Assembly (NCBI GenBank): GCA_016872195.1 | Contig: VHAT01000008.1 | Location: 1 to 64,000, forward strand | Direction of reading: 5' to 3' | Source of the DNA: Sphingomonadales bacterium | GTDB taxonomy: Bacteria; Bacteroidota; Bacteroidia; Chitinophagales; Chitinophagaceae | DNA length: 64,000 nt | Part shown: positions 28,644-39,975 of the stretch, piece by piece | How positions within the stretch are numbered: position 1 is the stretch's first letter | Layout of the letters: each line of letters opens with the position of its first letter | Program-made: the position numbers and the translations under genes | The notes under the pieces: generated by a model | Seen by the model: only the letters and a program-made list of their open reading frames with translations | Database searches by the model: none | What the model was told of the DNA's origin: nothing

Positions 28644-29594
28644 TCAGGCTGCTTTTTGTTTTTGTTTTTGCTTGGCGGCATATGCGGTGGCCGCCTCACG
28701 TACCCAACGACCTTCGTCCCATGCTTTTTTACGTGCGGCCAATCTCTCTTTATTGCAGGGACCGTTCCCTTTTACTACCTGCCAGAATTCCTCCCAATTG
28801 ATCTGTCCAAAATCATAGTGACCTCTTTGTTCGTTCCAGCGTAGTTCGGTATCGGGCAAGGTCATACCCAATAGTGTAACCTGTTGGGCGATCATATCTA
28901 CGAATTGTTGTCGCAGTTCGTCGTTGCTTTTTCGTTTGATCTTCCATTTCATGCTCATATCACTGTTGGTACTCTCGGTGTCACGAGGCCCGAACATCAT
29001 CAGGGCCGGCCACCACCAACGATTGATGGCATCTTGGCACATGGCTTTTTGTGCCTCACTTCCTTTGGACAGTACCAGTAAGATCTCGAAACCCTGACGC
29101 TGATGAAAACTTTCTTCTTTACAGATCCGCACCATGGCCCTGGCATAAGGTCCATACGAAGTGCGAGTCAGCATTACCTGGTTCATGATGGCAGCACCAT
29201 CTACAAGCCAACCAATGGCACCCATGTCGGCCCAGGTGAGCGTAGGGTAATTGAATATCGATGAATATTTGGCCCGACCACTGTGCAGGTCTTCGATCAT
29301 TTGCTCGCGAGACAGCCCCAGTGTTTCCGCCGCGGCATAGAGATAGAGTCCATGCCCCGCCTCGTCTTGCACTTTGGCCAGTAAAATGGCTTTCCGCTTC
29401 AGCGAGGGAGCGCGCGAGATCCAGTTCCCTTCGGGTAACATTCCCACGATCTCACTATGCGCATGCTGGCTGATCTGCCGGATATTGGTTTTCCGGTAGG
29501 CTTCGGGCATCCAGTCGCGCGGTTCGATCTTGATCTCCTGATCGATCTTGTCTTGAAAATGGGTTTCGAACGTAAGATTTTCCATAGTCACCAT
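28644..29594 (-). CDS. paaA: 1,2-phenylacetyl-CoA epoxidase catalytic subunit PaaA
   Basis: PaaA is the di-iron catalytic subunit that forms the ring-1,2-epoxide of phenylacetyl-CoA with O2 and electrons from PaaE. Family sequence includes [34 protein letters not shown] (metal-ligand region DEAGH) and [14 protein letters not shown] use the ATG at 29594 (316 residues). TTG 29606 overlaps a promoter-like TACATTTG and ATG 29585 is an alternative. The C-terminal tail is Ala/Lys/Gln-rich. A 14-base palindrome and promoter lie in the 43-base gap after paaE, so paaABCDGI may be expressed apart from tetR-paaE. Confidence 0.96.
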   Translation of the reverse strand: MVTMENLTFETHFQDKIDQEIKIEPRDWMPEAYRKTNIRQISQHAHSEIVGMLPEGNWISRAPSLKRKAILLAKVQDEAGHGLYLYAAAETLGLSREQMIEDLHSGRAKYSSIFNYPTLTWADMGAIGWLVDGAAIMNQVMLTRTSYGPYARAMVRICKEESFHQRQGFEILLVLSKGSEAQKAMCQDAINRWWWPALMMFGPRDTESTNSDMSMKWKIKRKSNDELRQQFVDMIAQQVTLLGMTLPDTELRWNEQRGHYDFGQINWEEFWQVVKGNGPCNKERLAARKKAWDEGRWVREAATAYAAKQKQKQKAA

Positions 29595-29603
29595 GCTTGG
29601 GTA

Positions 29604-29611
29604 CAAATGTA
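29604..29611 (-). promoter_or_regulatory. Candidate -7 promoter box of paaA
   Basis: The minus strand reads TACATTTG, a perfect TAnnTTTG match, 9 bases before the ATG at 29594. A TTTG at 29636-29639 could be the -33 element, though the 24-base spacer is long. The ORF-track TTG start for paaA lies inside this box. Confidence 0.5.
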
Positions 29612-29618
29612 TAGAAAA

Positions 29619-29632
29619 CTAACAACTGTTAG
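29619..29632. promoter_or_regulatory. 14-bp palindrome CTAACAACTGTTAG in the paaA promoter (candidate TetR operator)
   Basis: The arms CTAACA and TGTTAG are perfectly complementary around a two-base AC centre. The site lies 7 bases upstream of the paaA -7 box and downstream of the possible -33 TTTG, where a bound repressor would block RNA polymerase. A TetR-family gene lies two genes upstream. TAAC...GTTA symmetry is common in TetR operators, but no binding evidence exists here. Confidence 0.5.
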
Positions 29633-29648
29633 GGTCAAAGGTTCTGCC

Positions 29649-30728
29649 TTATTTACTGTCGAAATCCACGATCAGCTTTTCGGTCTTGGGAAAGCTTTGG
29701 CACGTCAGGATGTAGCCTTGTTCAACTTCTTCTTCTTCAAGCCCCCAATGAATGTCCATGATTACCTCTCCGCTCACAAGTTTAGCCTTACAGGTACAAC
29801 ACATACCCCCCTTGCAAGCGTACGGAAGATCTGCGCCTTGTGCAAGGGCCGCATCTAAAATGGTCAGGTCTTCTTGCAAAGGGATCTCAATGGGTATCTC
29901 TCTGCCATCCAGTTTGAGGGTCACCAGGCTGCAGACTTTTTTCTGTGTTGGATCGGCCTCGGTCTTTTTGGGGCGCGTGGCCATAGCCGAACTGGTAAAG
30001 AGTTCGAAATGGATTTTCTTGGGAGAGAGTCCGACCTTCTCCAAGAAAGCCTTGCTCTGTAAGATCATTTCTTCCGGACCGCATAGAAAACAAGCGTCCA
30101 TCTTTTCAAATTCATTGAGTCGATGCAGTGTTAGTAGCTTTTCCTCGTCGATGCGACCCATTTGCAACGGGCTATCGGTTTTTTCTCTGCTAAGTACATG
30201 CAGCAAATTAAAACGCTCCATGTACTTGTTTTTTAGTTGTTCCAATTCCTCAAAGAAAATGATCCCCGCCCGATTACGATTGCCATAGAGCAGCGTGACG
30301 TGGCTGGACGGCTCCGTATATAAAATAGATTTTATCAGCGACAGGATCGGGGTGATACCACTCCCGGCTGCGATCATCAAATAGTTGTTGGTCTGCTTTT
30401 CGCTATGTGGCGTATTGAATTTTCCGGTGGGAGGCATTACCTCGAGGGTGTCACCGGCCTTAAGGTTCTCGTTTGCATATCCAGAGAAAAGACCTCCCTC
30501 TACTTTTTTGATAGCTACCCTTAGTTCATTCTCGTGCGGAGCGCTGCAAATAGAATAGCTGCGTCTAAGCTCTTGCCCGTTGATCGTTGTTTTTAAAGTG
30601 AGGTTTTGACCGGCAACGAATTGAAAAAGATGCTGTATCGATAAAGGCAATTCAAAAAGTAAAGAGACACAATCGGCCGTTTCTCGTCGAACTTCCTTGA
30701 TGCGCAGGGAATGAAAATGAAGTGACAT
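29649..30728 (-). CDS. paaE: 1,2-phenylacetyl-CoA epoxidase reductase subunit PaaE
   Basis: PaaE transfers electrons from NAD(P)H to PaaA. The 359-residue protein has an FAD-binding domain (RRSYSICSAP), an NAD(P)-binding domain (YLMIAAGSGITPILSLIKSIL and CFLCGPEEMI) and a C-terminal plant-type [2Fe-2S] ferredoxin domain with YACKGGMCCTCKAKLVSGE and ILTCQSFPKT. This order is that of PaaE and related class IA reductases. It starts 3 bases after the tetR stop, so the two are almost certainly co-transcribed. Confidence 0.96.
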   Translation of the reverse strand: MSLHFHSLRIKEVRRETADCVSLLFELPLSIQHLFQFVAGQNLTLKTTINGQELRRSYSICSAPHENELRVAIKKVEGGLFSGYANENLKAGDTLEVMPPTGKFNTPHSEKQTNNYLMIAAGSGITPILSLIKSILYTEPSSHVTLLYGNRNRAGIIFFEELEQLKNKYMERFNLLHVLSREKTDSPLQMGRIDEEKLLTLHRLNEFEKMDACFLCGPEEMILQSKAFLEKVGLSPKKIHFELFTSSAMATRPKKTEADPTQKKVCSLVTLKLDGREIPIEIPLQEDLTILDAALAQGADLPYACKGGMCCTCKAKLVSGEVIMDIHWGLEEEEVEQGYILTCQSFPKTEKLIVDFDSK

Positions 30729-30731
30729 GGC

Positions 30732-31325
30732 CTAGTGATTTTTCCGAAGTCCGCCTACCAGGATGGTCAGCATATTATCCTCTAATTCGCGGGCACTGAT
30801 CCTTTTTTTACTACGATGCCAACTCTCAATACCGCCGATCGCATGCAGCATGATCAGTACGGCGGTGGCACTGTCAATGGGAAGGATCTCTTTTTTCTGA
30901 ATACCGGTCTCGATCAACTGTCCAATGCGTTTACGATAATTACGTCGCTGAATTTGAAAGTTAGACAGATAAGGCTCTTGCAAGTGCTTCCATTCGCGGT
31001 CACTTACATAAACTTGTTCGTAATTGTCGATCATCTGTCTGATATGGAATCGAAGGACCGCCTCTAAGGCCGAAAGGGTCGACTGGCGCGATGCTTCGAT
31101 CTGGTCCATGTGCGTATTGAAAAGATTGGCCATTTCAAAGCAAATTGCTTCGAGTATCTCGTTTTTGGAACTAATGTGATTGTAAAGACTGGCCGCTTCA
31201 ACACCCACCACTTCTGCCAGATCGCGCATAGAGGTGGCCGCAAATCCCCGCTGGCGGAACATGGCCGCTGCTTTTTGCAGGATCAACCCTTTTTTAGATG
31301 CCTTTTTTCGCATTGCCTTTGCCAT
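30732..31325 (-). CDS. TetR/AcrR family regulator, probably of the paa genes
   Basis: The 197-residue protein begins with a basic segment and a TetR HTH at about residues 12-58 (ILQKAAAMFRQRGFAATSMRDLAEVVGVEAASLYNHISSKNEILEAI). The C-terminal helical ligand domain is family-typical but not specific. It is the first gene of the tetR-paaE-paaABCDGI run, with a 3-base gap to paaE. TetR-family repressors of phenylacetate genes answering to phenylacetyl-CoA are known (PaaR type), so this is the best guess. A 13-base imperfect palindrome lies right before its start. Confidence 0.9.
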   Translation of the reverse strand: MAKAMRKKASKKGLILQKAAAMFRQRGFAATSMRDLAEVVGVEAASLYNHISSKNEILEAICFEMANLFNTHMDQIEASRQSTLSALEAVLRFHIRQMIDNYEQVYVSDREWKHLQEPYLSNFQIQRRNYRKRIGQLIETGIQKKEILPIDSATAVLIMLHAIGGIESWHRSKKRISARELEDNMLTILVGGLRKNH

Positions 31326-31327
31326 AG

Positions 31328-31340
31328 CTATTGTCAGTAG
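31328..31340. promoter_or_regulatory. Imperfect 13-bp palindrome upstream of tetR
   Basis: CTATTGTCAGTAG keeps the symmetric pattern CTA-n-TG-n-CA-n-TAG. It lies just 5' of the tetR start codon, downstream of a weak -7-like TATCTTTC (minus, 31347-31354). It could serve autoregulation. Its sequence differs from the palindrome in front of paaA, so a shared protein is uncertain. Confidence 0.3.
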
Positions 31341-31389
31341 AGGCGGAAAGATACATAAATAATGCTTTTTTTAGATTGGGGATTTGCTA

Positions 31390-31397
31390 TAGGTTTG
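31390..31397 (+). promoter_or_regulatory. Candidate -7 promoter box of the pfkB kinase gene
   Basis: TAGGTTTG matches TAnnTTTG and ends 6 bases before the ATG at 31404. This favours the 31404 start over the ORF-track ATG at 31362 and implies a very short leader. No clear -33 element is seen. Confidence 0.45.
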
Positions 31398-31403
31398 CAC
31401 CCT

Positions 31404-32327
31404 ATGTCATTGATTACCGTTGGAACCATGGCCTTTGATGCCATTGAAACCCCGTTTGGAAAAACAGACCGTATTGTAGGAGGATCGGCCACCTATGTGG
31501 CTTATGCGGCCAGCAACTTTGTGCAGCCCGTACAGCAGATCTCCATTGTGGGATATGATTTTCCACAAGAAGAAATGGAAGAGCTCCGTCGTCGGGGTGT
31601 TCAGACAACGGGGGTCGAGATCATATCCGATAAAAAATCATTCTTCTGGAGTGGGCGCTACCATGCCGACATGAACAGTCGCGATACCCTGGTGACCGAC
31701 CTGAACGTACTGGCCGATTTCGATCCCAAGGTGCCCGCTTCCTATCAGGGTGCTGAATTTTTGATGCTGGGCAACCTGCAGCCCCGCATGCAGCTTAATG
31801 TGATCCAGGAATTAAAGCATCGCCCTCGTTTGATCGTTATGGACACCATGAATTTCTGGATGGAGACGGCCATGAGTGAGCTTAAGATCGTACTACGCTA
31901 TGTAGATATGTTAATGGTCAATGATGCCGAGGCCCGTCAGCTATCCGGTGAATATTCTCTGGTCAAGGCCGCTCGTGCCATCTTAGCCATGGGTCCTCGC
32001 TATCTGATCATCAAAAAAGGAGAGCATGGCGCCTTGCTCTTTCAACAAGACGAAGTGTTTTATGCACCGGCGCTACCGCTCGAGGACGTATTTGATCCGA
32101 CCGGTGCCGGGGATACTTTTGCAGGAGGATTCATCGGTCATATCGCAAAGACCGGAGATGTTTCATTCGAAAACATGAAAAGAGGGATCATCGTGGGCTC
32201 TGCCATGGCCAGTTTCTGTGTAGAGAAATTTGGTCCCACCCGATTGAAAGAGGTCGGTAAAAAAGAGATTCATGATCGGATCCGCCAGTTCAAAGAGTTA
32301 GTAAGCTTCGATATCGAGCTTACCTAA
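31404..32327 (+). CDS. PfkB family carbohydrate/nucleoside kinase
   Basis: The protein has 307 residues from the ATG at 31404; the first 14 residues of the longer ORF are not conserved in character. The N-terminal FGKTDRIVGGSATYVAYAASNF resembles the first PfkB signature and FDPTGAGDTFAGGFIGHIAKTGD is the second, holding the catalytic Asp and anion hole. The ATP-dependent kinase acts in the cytoplasm. The substrate (ribose, adenosine, fructose or another) cannot be told from the sequence. It is divergent from the paa regulator gene and convergent with a small outer-membrane protein gene. Confidence 0.9.
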   Translation: MSLITVGTMAFDAIETPFGKTDRIVGGSATYVAYAASNFVQPVQQISIVGYDFPQEEMEELRRRGVQTTGVEIISDKKSFFWSGRYHADMNSRDTLVTDLNVLADFDPKVPASYQGAEFLMLGNLQPRMQLNVIQELKHRPRLIVMDTMNFWMETAMSELKIVLRYVDMLMVNDAEARQLSGEYSLVKAARAILAMGPRYLIIKKGEHGALLFQQDEVFYAPALPLEDVFDPTGAGDTFAGGFIGHIAKTGDVSFENMKRGIIVGSAMASFCVEKFGPTRLKEVGKKEIHDRIRQFKELVSFDIELT

Positions 32328-32340
32328 CTATTCTTATCTA

Positions 32341-32916
32341 CTATTTTCTGGCAAAGGAGTATCCGAATTTGAAACCAAACCACACTGGCCAAAACCCCCG
32401 TTGGTTGAAATGAGGTGTCAGGGCTACGCCCCAGGTAATCCCCGTGTTCTTGGGTTGTCTTCTATACCCCAGTGTAAGATGTCCGTACACTGAATTCTTT
32501 TGCTCGATAGTGAGTCCGGCCACATCTACAGGGAAAAGATCATAGGTGCCTCCGGGCCAAAAGGGGCTATAGGTATAGTTGTAATGAAAAAAGGTAAGCC
32601 CGGCTCCTGCTTCAAAAAAATGTTTATTGTCTTTGGTGAGCAGCCAGTTAATTCCAACGGGAACTGTGAATACCTTCTCATAAGATCCACTAAATCCACC
32701 CAGACCGGCCTTGATTCCGATTCCGTCCGCCGACTTCTTTAGACGAGTTTCATACATCACGTTAAAGGCGATCCCATTTCCGCCTAACTCAACGTATACG
32801 TTTTTTCGAGGGGCTTGCTCTGGAAATTTTATTTGTTGTTGTTGCGCAAAGGCCATGGTTGTTACCGTAAGAAAGGACAGCAAAAAAAGAGATCGGAAAG
32901 TGGGTTGGTTTCTCAT
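32341..32916 (-). CDS. Small predicted outer-membrane beta-barrel protein, unknown function
   Basis: I start at the ATG at 32916 (191 residues), where a signal peptide begins (SLFLLSFLTVTTMAFAQ). The mature protein has alternating short beta-strand-like segments (NVYVELGGNGIAFNVMYETRL, INWLLTKDNKHFFEAGAGLTFF) and ends with FGFKFGYSFARK, with a near-terminal aromatic residue as in small outer-membrane barrels. I do not recognise a specific family. It lies 80 bases downstream of the lamin-tail protein gene on the same strand. A 17-base hairpin (TGCTTTT-AAA-AAAAGCA) lies in that gap but has no T-run. Confidence 0.7.
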   Translation of the reverse strand: MRNQPTFRSLFLLSFLTVTTMAFAQQQQIKFPEQAPRKNVYVELGGNGIAFNVMYETRLKKSADGIGIKAGLGGFSGSYEKVFTVPVGINWLLTKDNKHFFEAGAGLTFFHYNYTYSPFWPGGTYDLFPVDVAGLTIEQKNSVYGHLTLGYRRQPKNTGITWGVALTPHFNQRGFWPVWFGFKFGYSFARK

Positions 32917-32995
32917 GTGGTTTTTTTTATAGACAAGTGCAAGATAATTCTCGTTGCTTTTAAAAAAAGCAGAACCTGTTAAAACTTTTAGAAAA

Positions 32996-34693
32996 TCATC
33001 TCCATAGCGCAATTCCCTGTCGGTAATGGCGAATGACACCTTGAAGTGTATAGGTCGTCAAGACCAACAGGTAATTGCCAGAAGTTAGTAGATTTCCTAG
33101 TCCATCTCTTCCATCCCAATACCAATACCCTTGGGTGCCCAGCAGAGAGCGAGCAGCGAGTACACGCAGTAAACGTCCTGCCGGGTCCAGGATTTGAACA
33201 GAGGCCAAGGTGCCGGGATGTGCAGTCTGGTAATAGATGGTACAAACATCATCCAGCCCATCGAGATTAGGAGTAAACAGAGGGGGGTCTACCCGAAAAC
33301 TAAGGTCAGCTACTTCATTGAATCGTTGCTGAGAATTCTTTCGGGCAGGAGTAGCAAATCCTTCAGTTTTTGCAGCGGAGTGCCAGTTATTGGCCCATTG
33401 TGTGCGCTCTTTCGGATTGATCCGCTCAAGAGAGATACCTTCTTTGTTTTGCAAAAGGGCAAAATGCCAATCTTCGCTGTATTGCAGTTCATCCAGTATT
33501 TCTCCCTGATGGTTTAGTAAAACTACGTGCCCTGTCTCGTCGGGTAAGGAAGGAAAACCATTTGTTTGTAAAAGGTGCGTGGGCGAACTTACCAAGTACT
33601 GTTGCATGATCAACGCAGGGTCGCTGCTAAAAGCATAGTATTCGCCCGGGAAGAGTAGGCGAGTTGCCTGAGAAAGTCTGATAAAAGTACCTAAACCGCC
33701 ACCGGGTTGTCTGTTGGTCAGGTATAAGTTTGATAGATCCAAAATGTGGCTACTATTATTAAAGCATTCTATAAAATCAGCGCCACCACTACGTGGATTA
33801 AAAAGCAACTCATTAAGGATCACATCCATTGACTTGCCCGGAGAGGCTCTCCCGGTTTTTAATTGCCCGGCCGCTCCTCTGCTATCGGAGTAACACGTTT
33901 TTATTCCTGTCCAGGAGAGCCCGTATACCGAATCGGTTTGCAATGGTTGGTCGACACTTAATTCTAAGAGACTATGGCTAAGATCAATTGTTTTTGCGCT
34001 TACTATCTTGACCCCACGACTCAGCTGGTAGCCATCCGTTTGAACGGACCATCCACTATCGATCGATCCTGAGAATTGAATACAAATTTTATTGACTGCC
34101 GAAGCATACGAGTATAGGGCCGTTGGTATCATCAATGTTGTTCGCAGATCTTGTACGGAGTTGATCTCACCGGGCGTGCCCCCTTTATCTTGCACACTGG
34201 CTTTCCAATTATTTTTGCCAGCGCAGGGCCAACGCCAATCGATCATTTCGATCGACCAGCCTCCCTCTGCTTTCCATTGATTTTTATACCAGGACTTTTC
34301 ATAAGCGACCGCATGAATCACCCGCCCGGTTGGATGACGAAGCCATACAGTGGTACCCTCATTATCTAGTGCCGGAAAACTGCTAACGGCAAGCGCTTTC
34401 CCATGAAGGGCTAAGAATGGCAGCGCCGTGGCCGAGCATAAGATGAGCATACTGTCAGGGGCCAGCGAGTAGAAAGGAAGGGGGCCCGATAGGGACGTGC
34501 TGGTACCTACTCTCCATTGTTGCAATTGCAAGGGTTGCCCTGAACCGTTACGTATCTCTATCCACTCATAGCCGGGCAATCCGATAGAGGGGCTGGGGTC
34601 TGGCATTAACTCTGTGATGAATACGCTGTGATGGGATTGAGCGACAGCGCCCCAAAGAGTCAATAAGCATCCTGCTAAAAAATAAAACCGCAT
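32996..34693 (-). CDS. Secreted lamin-tail-domain protein with FlgD/CHU_C-like C-terminal domain
   Basis: The 565-residue protein has a signal peptide (FYFLAGCLLTLWGAVAQ). The N-terminal part VFITELMPDPSPSIGLPGYEWIEIRNGSGQPLQLQQWRVGT is a lamin-tail (LTD) domain, and a second LTD-like unit begins near VILNELLFNPRSGGADFIECFNNSS. The last ~100 residues, LFTPNLDGLDDVCTIYY and YWDGRDGLGNLLTSGNYLLVL, form a FlgD-like Ig domain as seen at the end of many surface proteins of gliding Bacteroidota. I see no classic sorting motif at the very end. It is probably exported to the cell surface; the role is unknown. Confidence 0.85.
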   Translation of the reverse strand: MRFYFLAGCLLTLWGAVAQSHHSVFITELMPDPSPSIGLPGYEWIEIRNGSGQPLQLQQWRVGTSTSLSGPLPFYSLAPDSMLILCSATALPFLALHGKALAVSSFPALDNEGTTVWLRHPTGRVIHAVAYEKSWYKNQWKAEGGWSIEMIDWRWPCAGKNNWKASVQDKGGTPGEINSVQDLRTTLMIPTALYSYASAVNKICIQFSGSIDSGWSVQTDGYQLSRGVKIVSAKTIDLSHSLLELSVDQPLQTDSVYGLSWTGIKTCYSDSRGAAGQLKTGRASPGKSMDVILNELLFNPRSGGADFIECFNNSSHILDLSNLYLTNRQPGGGLGTFIRLSQATRLLFPGEYYAFSSDPALIMQQYLVSSPTHLLQTNGFPSLPDETGHVVLLNHQGEILDELQYSEDWHFALLQNKEGISLERINPKERTQWANNWHSAAKTEGFATPARKNSQQRFNEVADLSFRVDPPLFTPNLDGLDDVCTIYYQTAHPGTLASVQILDPAGRLLRVLAARSLLGTQGYWYWDGRDGLGNLLTSGNYLLVLTTYTLQGVIRHYRQGIALWR

Positions 34694-34798
34694 TGGATCA
34701 AAATATGATCAAGCTAACTTTTTAGTAGCTGGTATATCAAGAGGATCCAATCAAAATCAAATGAGAAAATTCCAGGTAATGATGAGAAAAATCTCGGG

Positions 34799-36961
<2,163 letters not shown>

Positions 36962-37035
36962 TTAAAAAAATCAACGCTGGTTTAATGTGTTTCAGGTACA
37001 TATTTGTATTTTTAAATAGCTATTAACGCTGTCAT

Positions 37036-39960
37036 ATGAAAAAGAACCTGCTGCTGTTGTGCCTGCTGGCCTCTTGGCTACTGCCTGCTTATTCTCAGTT
37101 GCTGACCTCTACTCTGCTATTTCCACGCGATAACGATAATGTTTCCATCATCGTGGATGCCACCAAGGGCAATGGGGGTCTCAATAATTACGCTAATCCC
37201 ACCGACGTATACGTACACACCGGCGTTATTACAAACCTCAGCTCCAGTCCCTCCGATTGGCGCTATGTAAAATTCGGAGCACAAAATCCATGGGGGCAAT
37301 TAGTACCAGGTTTACAGGCCACTTCGCTAGGGAATAACAAATGGCGTTACGACATTACCAATATCAGGACTTTTTATGGCGTGCCCGCTGGGGAGACCAT
37401 TCGCCAGATCGCGATCCTGTTTCGCAGCGGCAATGGCAATATAAAGCAAACTAACACGGATGGATCCGACATGTACCTGTCGATCTATCCTAACGAACTC
37501 TCCGTTCGCTTTACCGACCCGCCCTTTCAACCAACGGCTACCCCTGTTCCCGAGCCCATCACTCGGCAAGTAGGCCAAACCCTTTCAGTTACGGCCCAGA
37601 CCAGTAGCACGGCCTCAACCCTTCGCCTCTCTTATAACGGAACCATAGTGCAAACGGTGACCAATACCAGCACCATCACGAGTAGCCCGGTAATCAGCAC
37701 CCCAGGTTCGCAGGTAATAGTGGCAGAAGCGATCAGTGGCACCCTTACCAAAAGAGATACGCTTCGATTTTTTGTGGGAGGCTCCGTGACAGTAGCCCCC
37801 CTTCCGGCCGGTGTTAGAGATGGTATCAATTACGAAGCTGGCAATACATCGGCAATCTTAGTATTATATGCACCCGGTAAGCAACGGGTATCGGTCATCG
37901 GCGATTTGCCCGGCAGCAATTGGCAAGAGCAAACCAATTATGCCATGAGTAAAACGCCAGATGGAAATTATTGGTGGCTTCGTATTGCAGGTCTCACGCC
38001 GGGAACGGAATATGCATTTCAATATTTGATCGATGGGACCCTGCGCGTTGGGGATCCCTATGCAGAGAAGGTGTTGGATCCCTGGAACGATCCTTCGATC
38101 TCATCGGCTACCTTTCCCAACCTGAAACCCTATCCAACCGGACAAACCAGTGGTATCGTCAGCATTCTGCAGACCAATTCACCGACTTATAACTGGACAG
38201 TACCCAATTTTACACGACCCGATAAAAGAGGGCTGATCATTTACGAGTTATTGCTTCGCGATTTTATAGCAGCCCACGATTGGAAGACGCTACGCGATAC
38301 ACTCGGCTACTTACAGCGATTGGGTGTCAATGCCATTAAATTAATGCCCGTCGGCGAGTTCGATGGTAACGAAAGTTGGGGCTATAATCCGTCCTATTAT
38401 TTTGCCCCCGACAAGTACTATGGCCCAAAGAATTCACTCAAGGAATTTATTGATACTTGTCATCGTCGCGGCATAGCCGTGATCCTCGATATGGTGCTGA
38501 ACCATACAACCGGGAGTAATCCTCTTGCGGCGTTGTACTGGAATAGTACGGCCAATCGTCCGGCTGCAGATAATCCCTGGCTTAACGAAACGGCACGCCA
38601 TCCGTTTAATGTATTCAATGATTTTAATCACGAGAGTTTGTTGACCCGGAATTTTAGCAGTCGTGTAATGGAGCATTGGCTCAAAGAATATAAGGTAGAT
38701 GGATACCGCTTCGATCTTTCCAAAGGGTTTACACAAAATAATACGGGCTCGGATGTGGCGGCCTGGGGGCGATACGATCCCACGCGGATCGCCATTTGGA
38801 AAAGGTATTACGATACGATGCAGCTAAAATCACCCGGCAGCTATGTCATATTGGAGCATTTCGCTGACAATGCCGAAGAGATCGAACTGGCCAATTACGG
38901 AATGATGTTGTGGGGCAATAACACCTATAACTACCAAGAGGCGGCCATGGGTTTTGTCAGTAATTCCAATTTCAGCGGCAGCATCTTTACGGCCCGTGGG
39001 TGGTCTCAACCGCACCTGATCTCTTATATGGAAAGCCACGACGAAGAGCGCTTGATGTACAAGGCCCTGCAGTTCGGTAGTTCATTTGGCAGCTATTCTA
39101 TTCGTAATCTGGCTACAGCGCTTAAGCGTATGGAATTGACCGCGGCCTTTGGTCAATTGATCCCCGGCCCTAAAATGATTTGGCAATTCGGTGAATTAGG
39201 GTATGATTTTTCCATCAATCATTGTCCGGACGGAACCGTCAATAACAATTGCCGCACGTCGAATAAACCGATTCGCTGGGATTATAACAATGTAACAGAG
39301 CGAAAGAGTCTCTTCAATGTATACAGTAAGCTCAACCAACTGCGCATGCACCCGCTGTATAAAAATAATTTTACCTCTAATCGGATCGTGCATTCCCTAT
39401 CGGGAGCCTTTAAATGGATGCAGCTTACCACCGATACATCGAATATTGTGGTGGTAGGTAATTTTGATGTGACGGCTTCGCAGGCTACCGTTAGTTTTCC
39501 CGGCGGCGGTACCTGGTATGATTATTTTTCTGGGTCCACTTACAATCCCACGGCTGCAGGGCAGTCTATTTTACTGCAGCCTGGAGAATACAAGGTCTAT
39601 GTTAATCGCAATATTGTAGGTGCTGGTGGATCCGGTGGCGGCACTGGTGGTGGCGGTACCGGTGGAGGTGGTACTAACCCCGTTACTGAATTATCCGTGA
39701 AATTGCTGCCCAATCTCTTGACGCGCAGTAGTCTGACATCGGCGCAGTTAGAATTGCAACTTCCCTTGGCGGGTGCGGTGCAGGCCCAACTCTATAATCT
39801 CGCCGGTCAGCGTGTGCTTTCACTTCATAATGGTCAACTGACCGAAGGCATCCACCGAATCGATATTTCCGCTAAGCTGGCTACCTTGTCCGCCGGCCTT
39901 TATGTTGCACAAGTGGTCACACCCAGTGGTACGCAAACCATCAAATTGGTCATTCAGTAA
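37036..39960 (+). CDS. Secreted GH13 alpha-amylase with type IX secretion sorting domain
   Basis: The 974-residue protein has a signal peptide (LLLLCLLASWLLPAYSQ), an N-terminal beta-rich module (about 25-160), Ig-like segments, a CBM48-like domain (about 275-370, ILVLYAPGKQRVSVIGDLPGSNW) and a GH13 barrel. The four GH13 regions are DMVLNH (near 485), VDGYRFDLSKG with the nucleophile Asp (near 555), VILEHF with the acid/base Glu (near 605) and MESHDEER (near 665). A Gly/Thr linker (GGGTGGGGTGGGG) leads to a C-terminal sorting domain ending SAGLYVAQVVTPSGTQTIKLVIQ. It should be secreted and degrade starch or related alpha-glucans outside the cell. It heads the locus with the regulator and susCDEF. 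Confidence 0.93.
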   Translation: MKKNLLLLCLLASWLLPAYSQLLTSTLLFPRDNDNVSIIVDATKGNGGLNNYANPTDVYVHTGVITNLSSSPSDWRYVKFGAQNPWGQLVPGLQATSLGNNKWRYDITNIRTFYGVPAGETIRQIAILFRSGNGNIKQTNTDGSDMYLSIYPNELSVRFTDPPFQPTATPVPEPITRQVGQTLSVTAQTSSTASTLRLSYNGTIVQTVTNTSTITSSPVISTPGSQVIVAEAISGTLTKRDTLRFFVGGSVTVAPLPAGVRDGINYEAGNTSAILVLYAPGKQRVSVIGDLPGSNWQEQTNYAMSKTPDGNYWWLRIAGLTPGTEYAFQYLIDGTLRVGDPYAEKVLDPWNDPSISSATFPNLKPYPTGQTSGIVSILQTNSPTYNWTVPNFTRPDKRGLIIYELLLRDFIAAHDWKTLRDTLGYLQRLGVNAIKLMPVGEFDGNESWGYNPSYYFAPDKYYGPKNSLKEFIDTCHRRGIAVILDMVLNHTTGSNPLAALYWNSTANRPAADNPWLNETARHPFNVFNDFNHESLLTRNFSSRVMEHWLKEYKVDGYRFDLSKGFTQNNTGSDVAAWGRYDPTRIAIWKRYYDTMQLKSPGSYVILEHFADNAEEIELANYGMMLWGNNTYNYQEAAMGFVSNSNFSGSIFTARGWSQPHLISYMESHDEERLMYKALQFGSSFGSYSIRNLATALKRMELTAAFGQLIPGPKMIWQFGELGYDFSINHCPDGTVNNNCRTSNKPIRWDYNNVTERKSLFNVYSKLNQLRMHPLYKNNFTSNRIVHSLSGAFKWMQLTTDTSNIVVVGNFDVTASQATVSFPGGGTWYDYFSGSTYNPTAAGQSILLQPGEYKVYVNRNIVGAGGSGGGTGGGGTGGGGTNPVTELSVKLLPNLLTRSSLTSAQLELQLPLAGAVQAQLYNLAGQRVLSLHNGQLTEGIHRIDISAKLATLSAGLYVAQVVTPSGTQTIKLVIQ

Positions 39961-39975
39961 TCGAAACAATACGCT

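Noticed and set aside
29752-30288. Plus-strand ORF of 178 aa opposite paaE
   Set aside because: It is antisense to the ferredoxin and NAD domains of PaaE and Ser-rich without motifs.
32948-32980. Hairpin TGCTTTT-AAA-AAAAGCA between two minus-strand genes as a terminator
   Set aside because: The stem is AT-rich and no T-run follows on the minus strand; the neighbouring genes may be co-transcribed.
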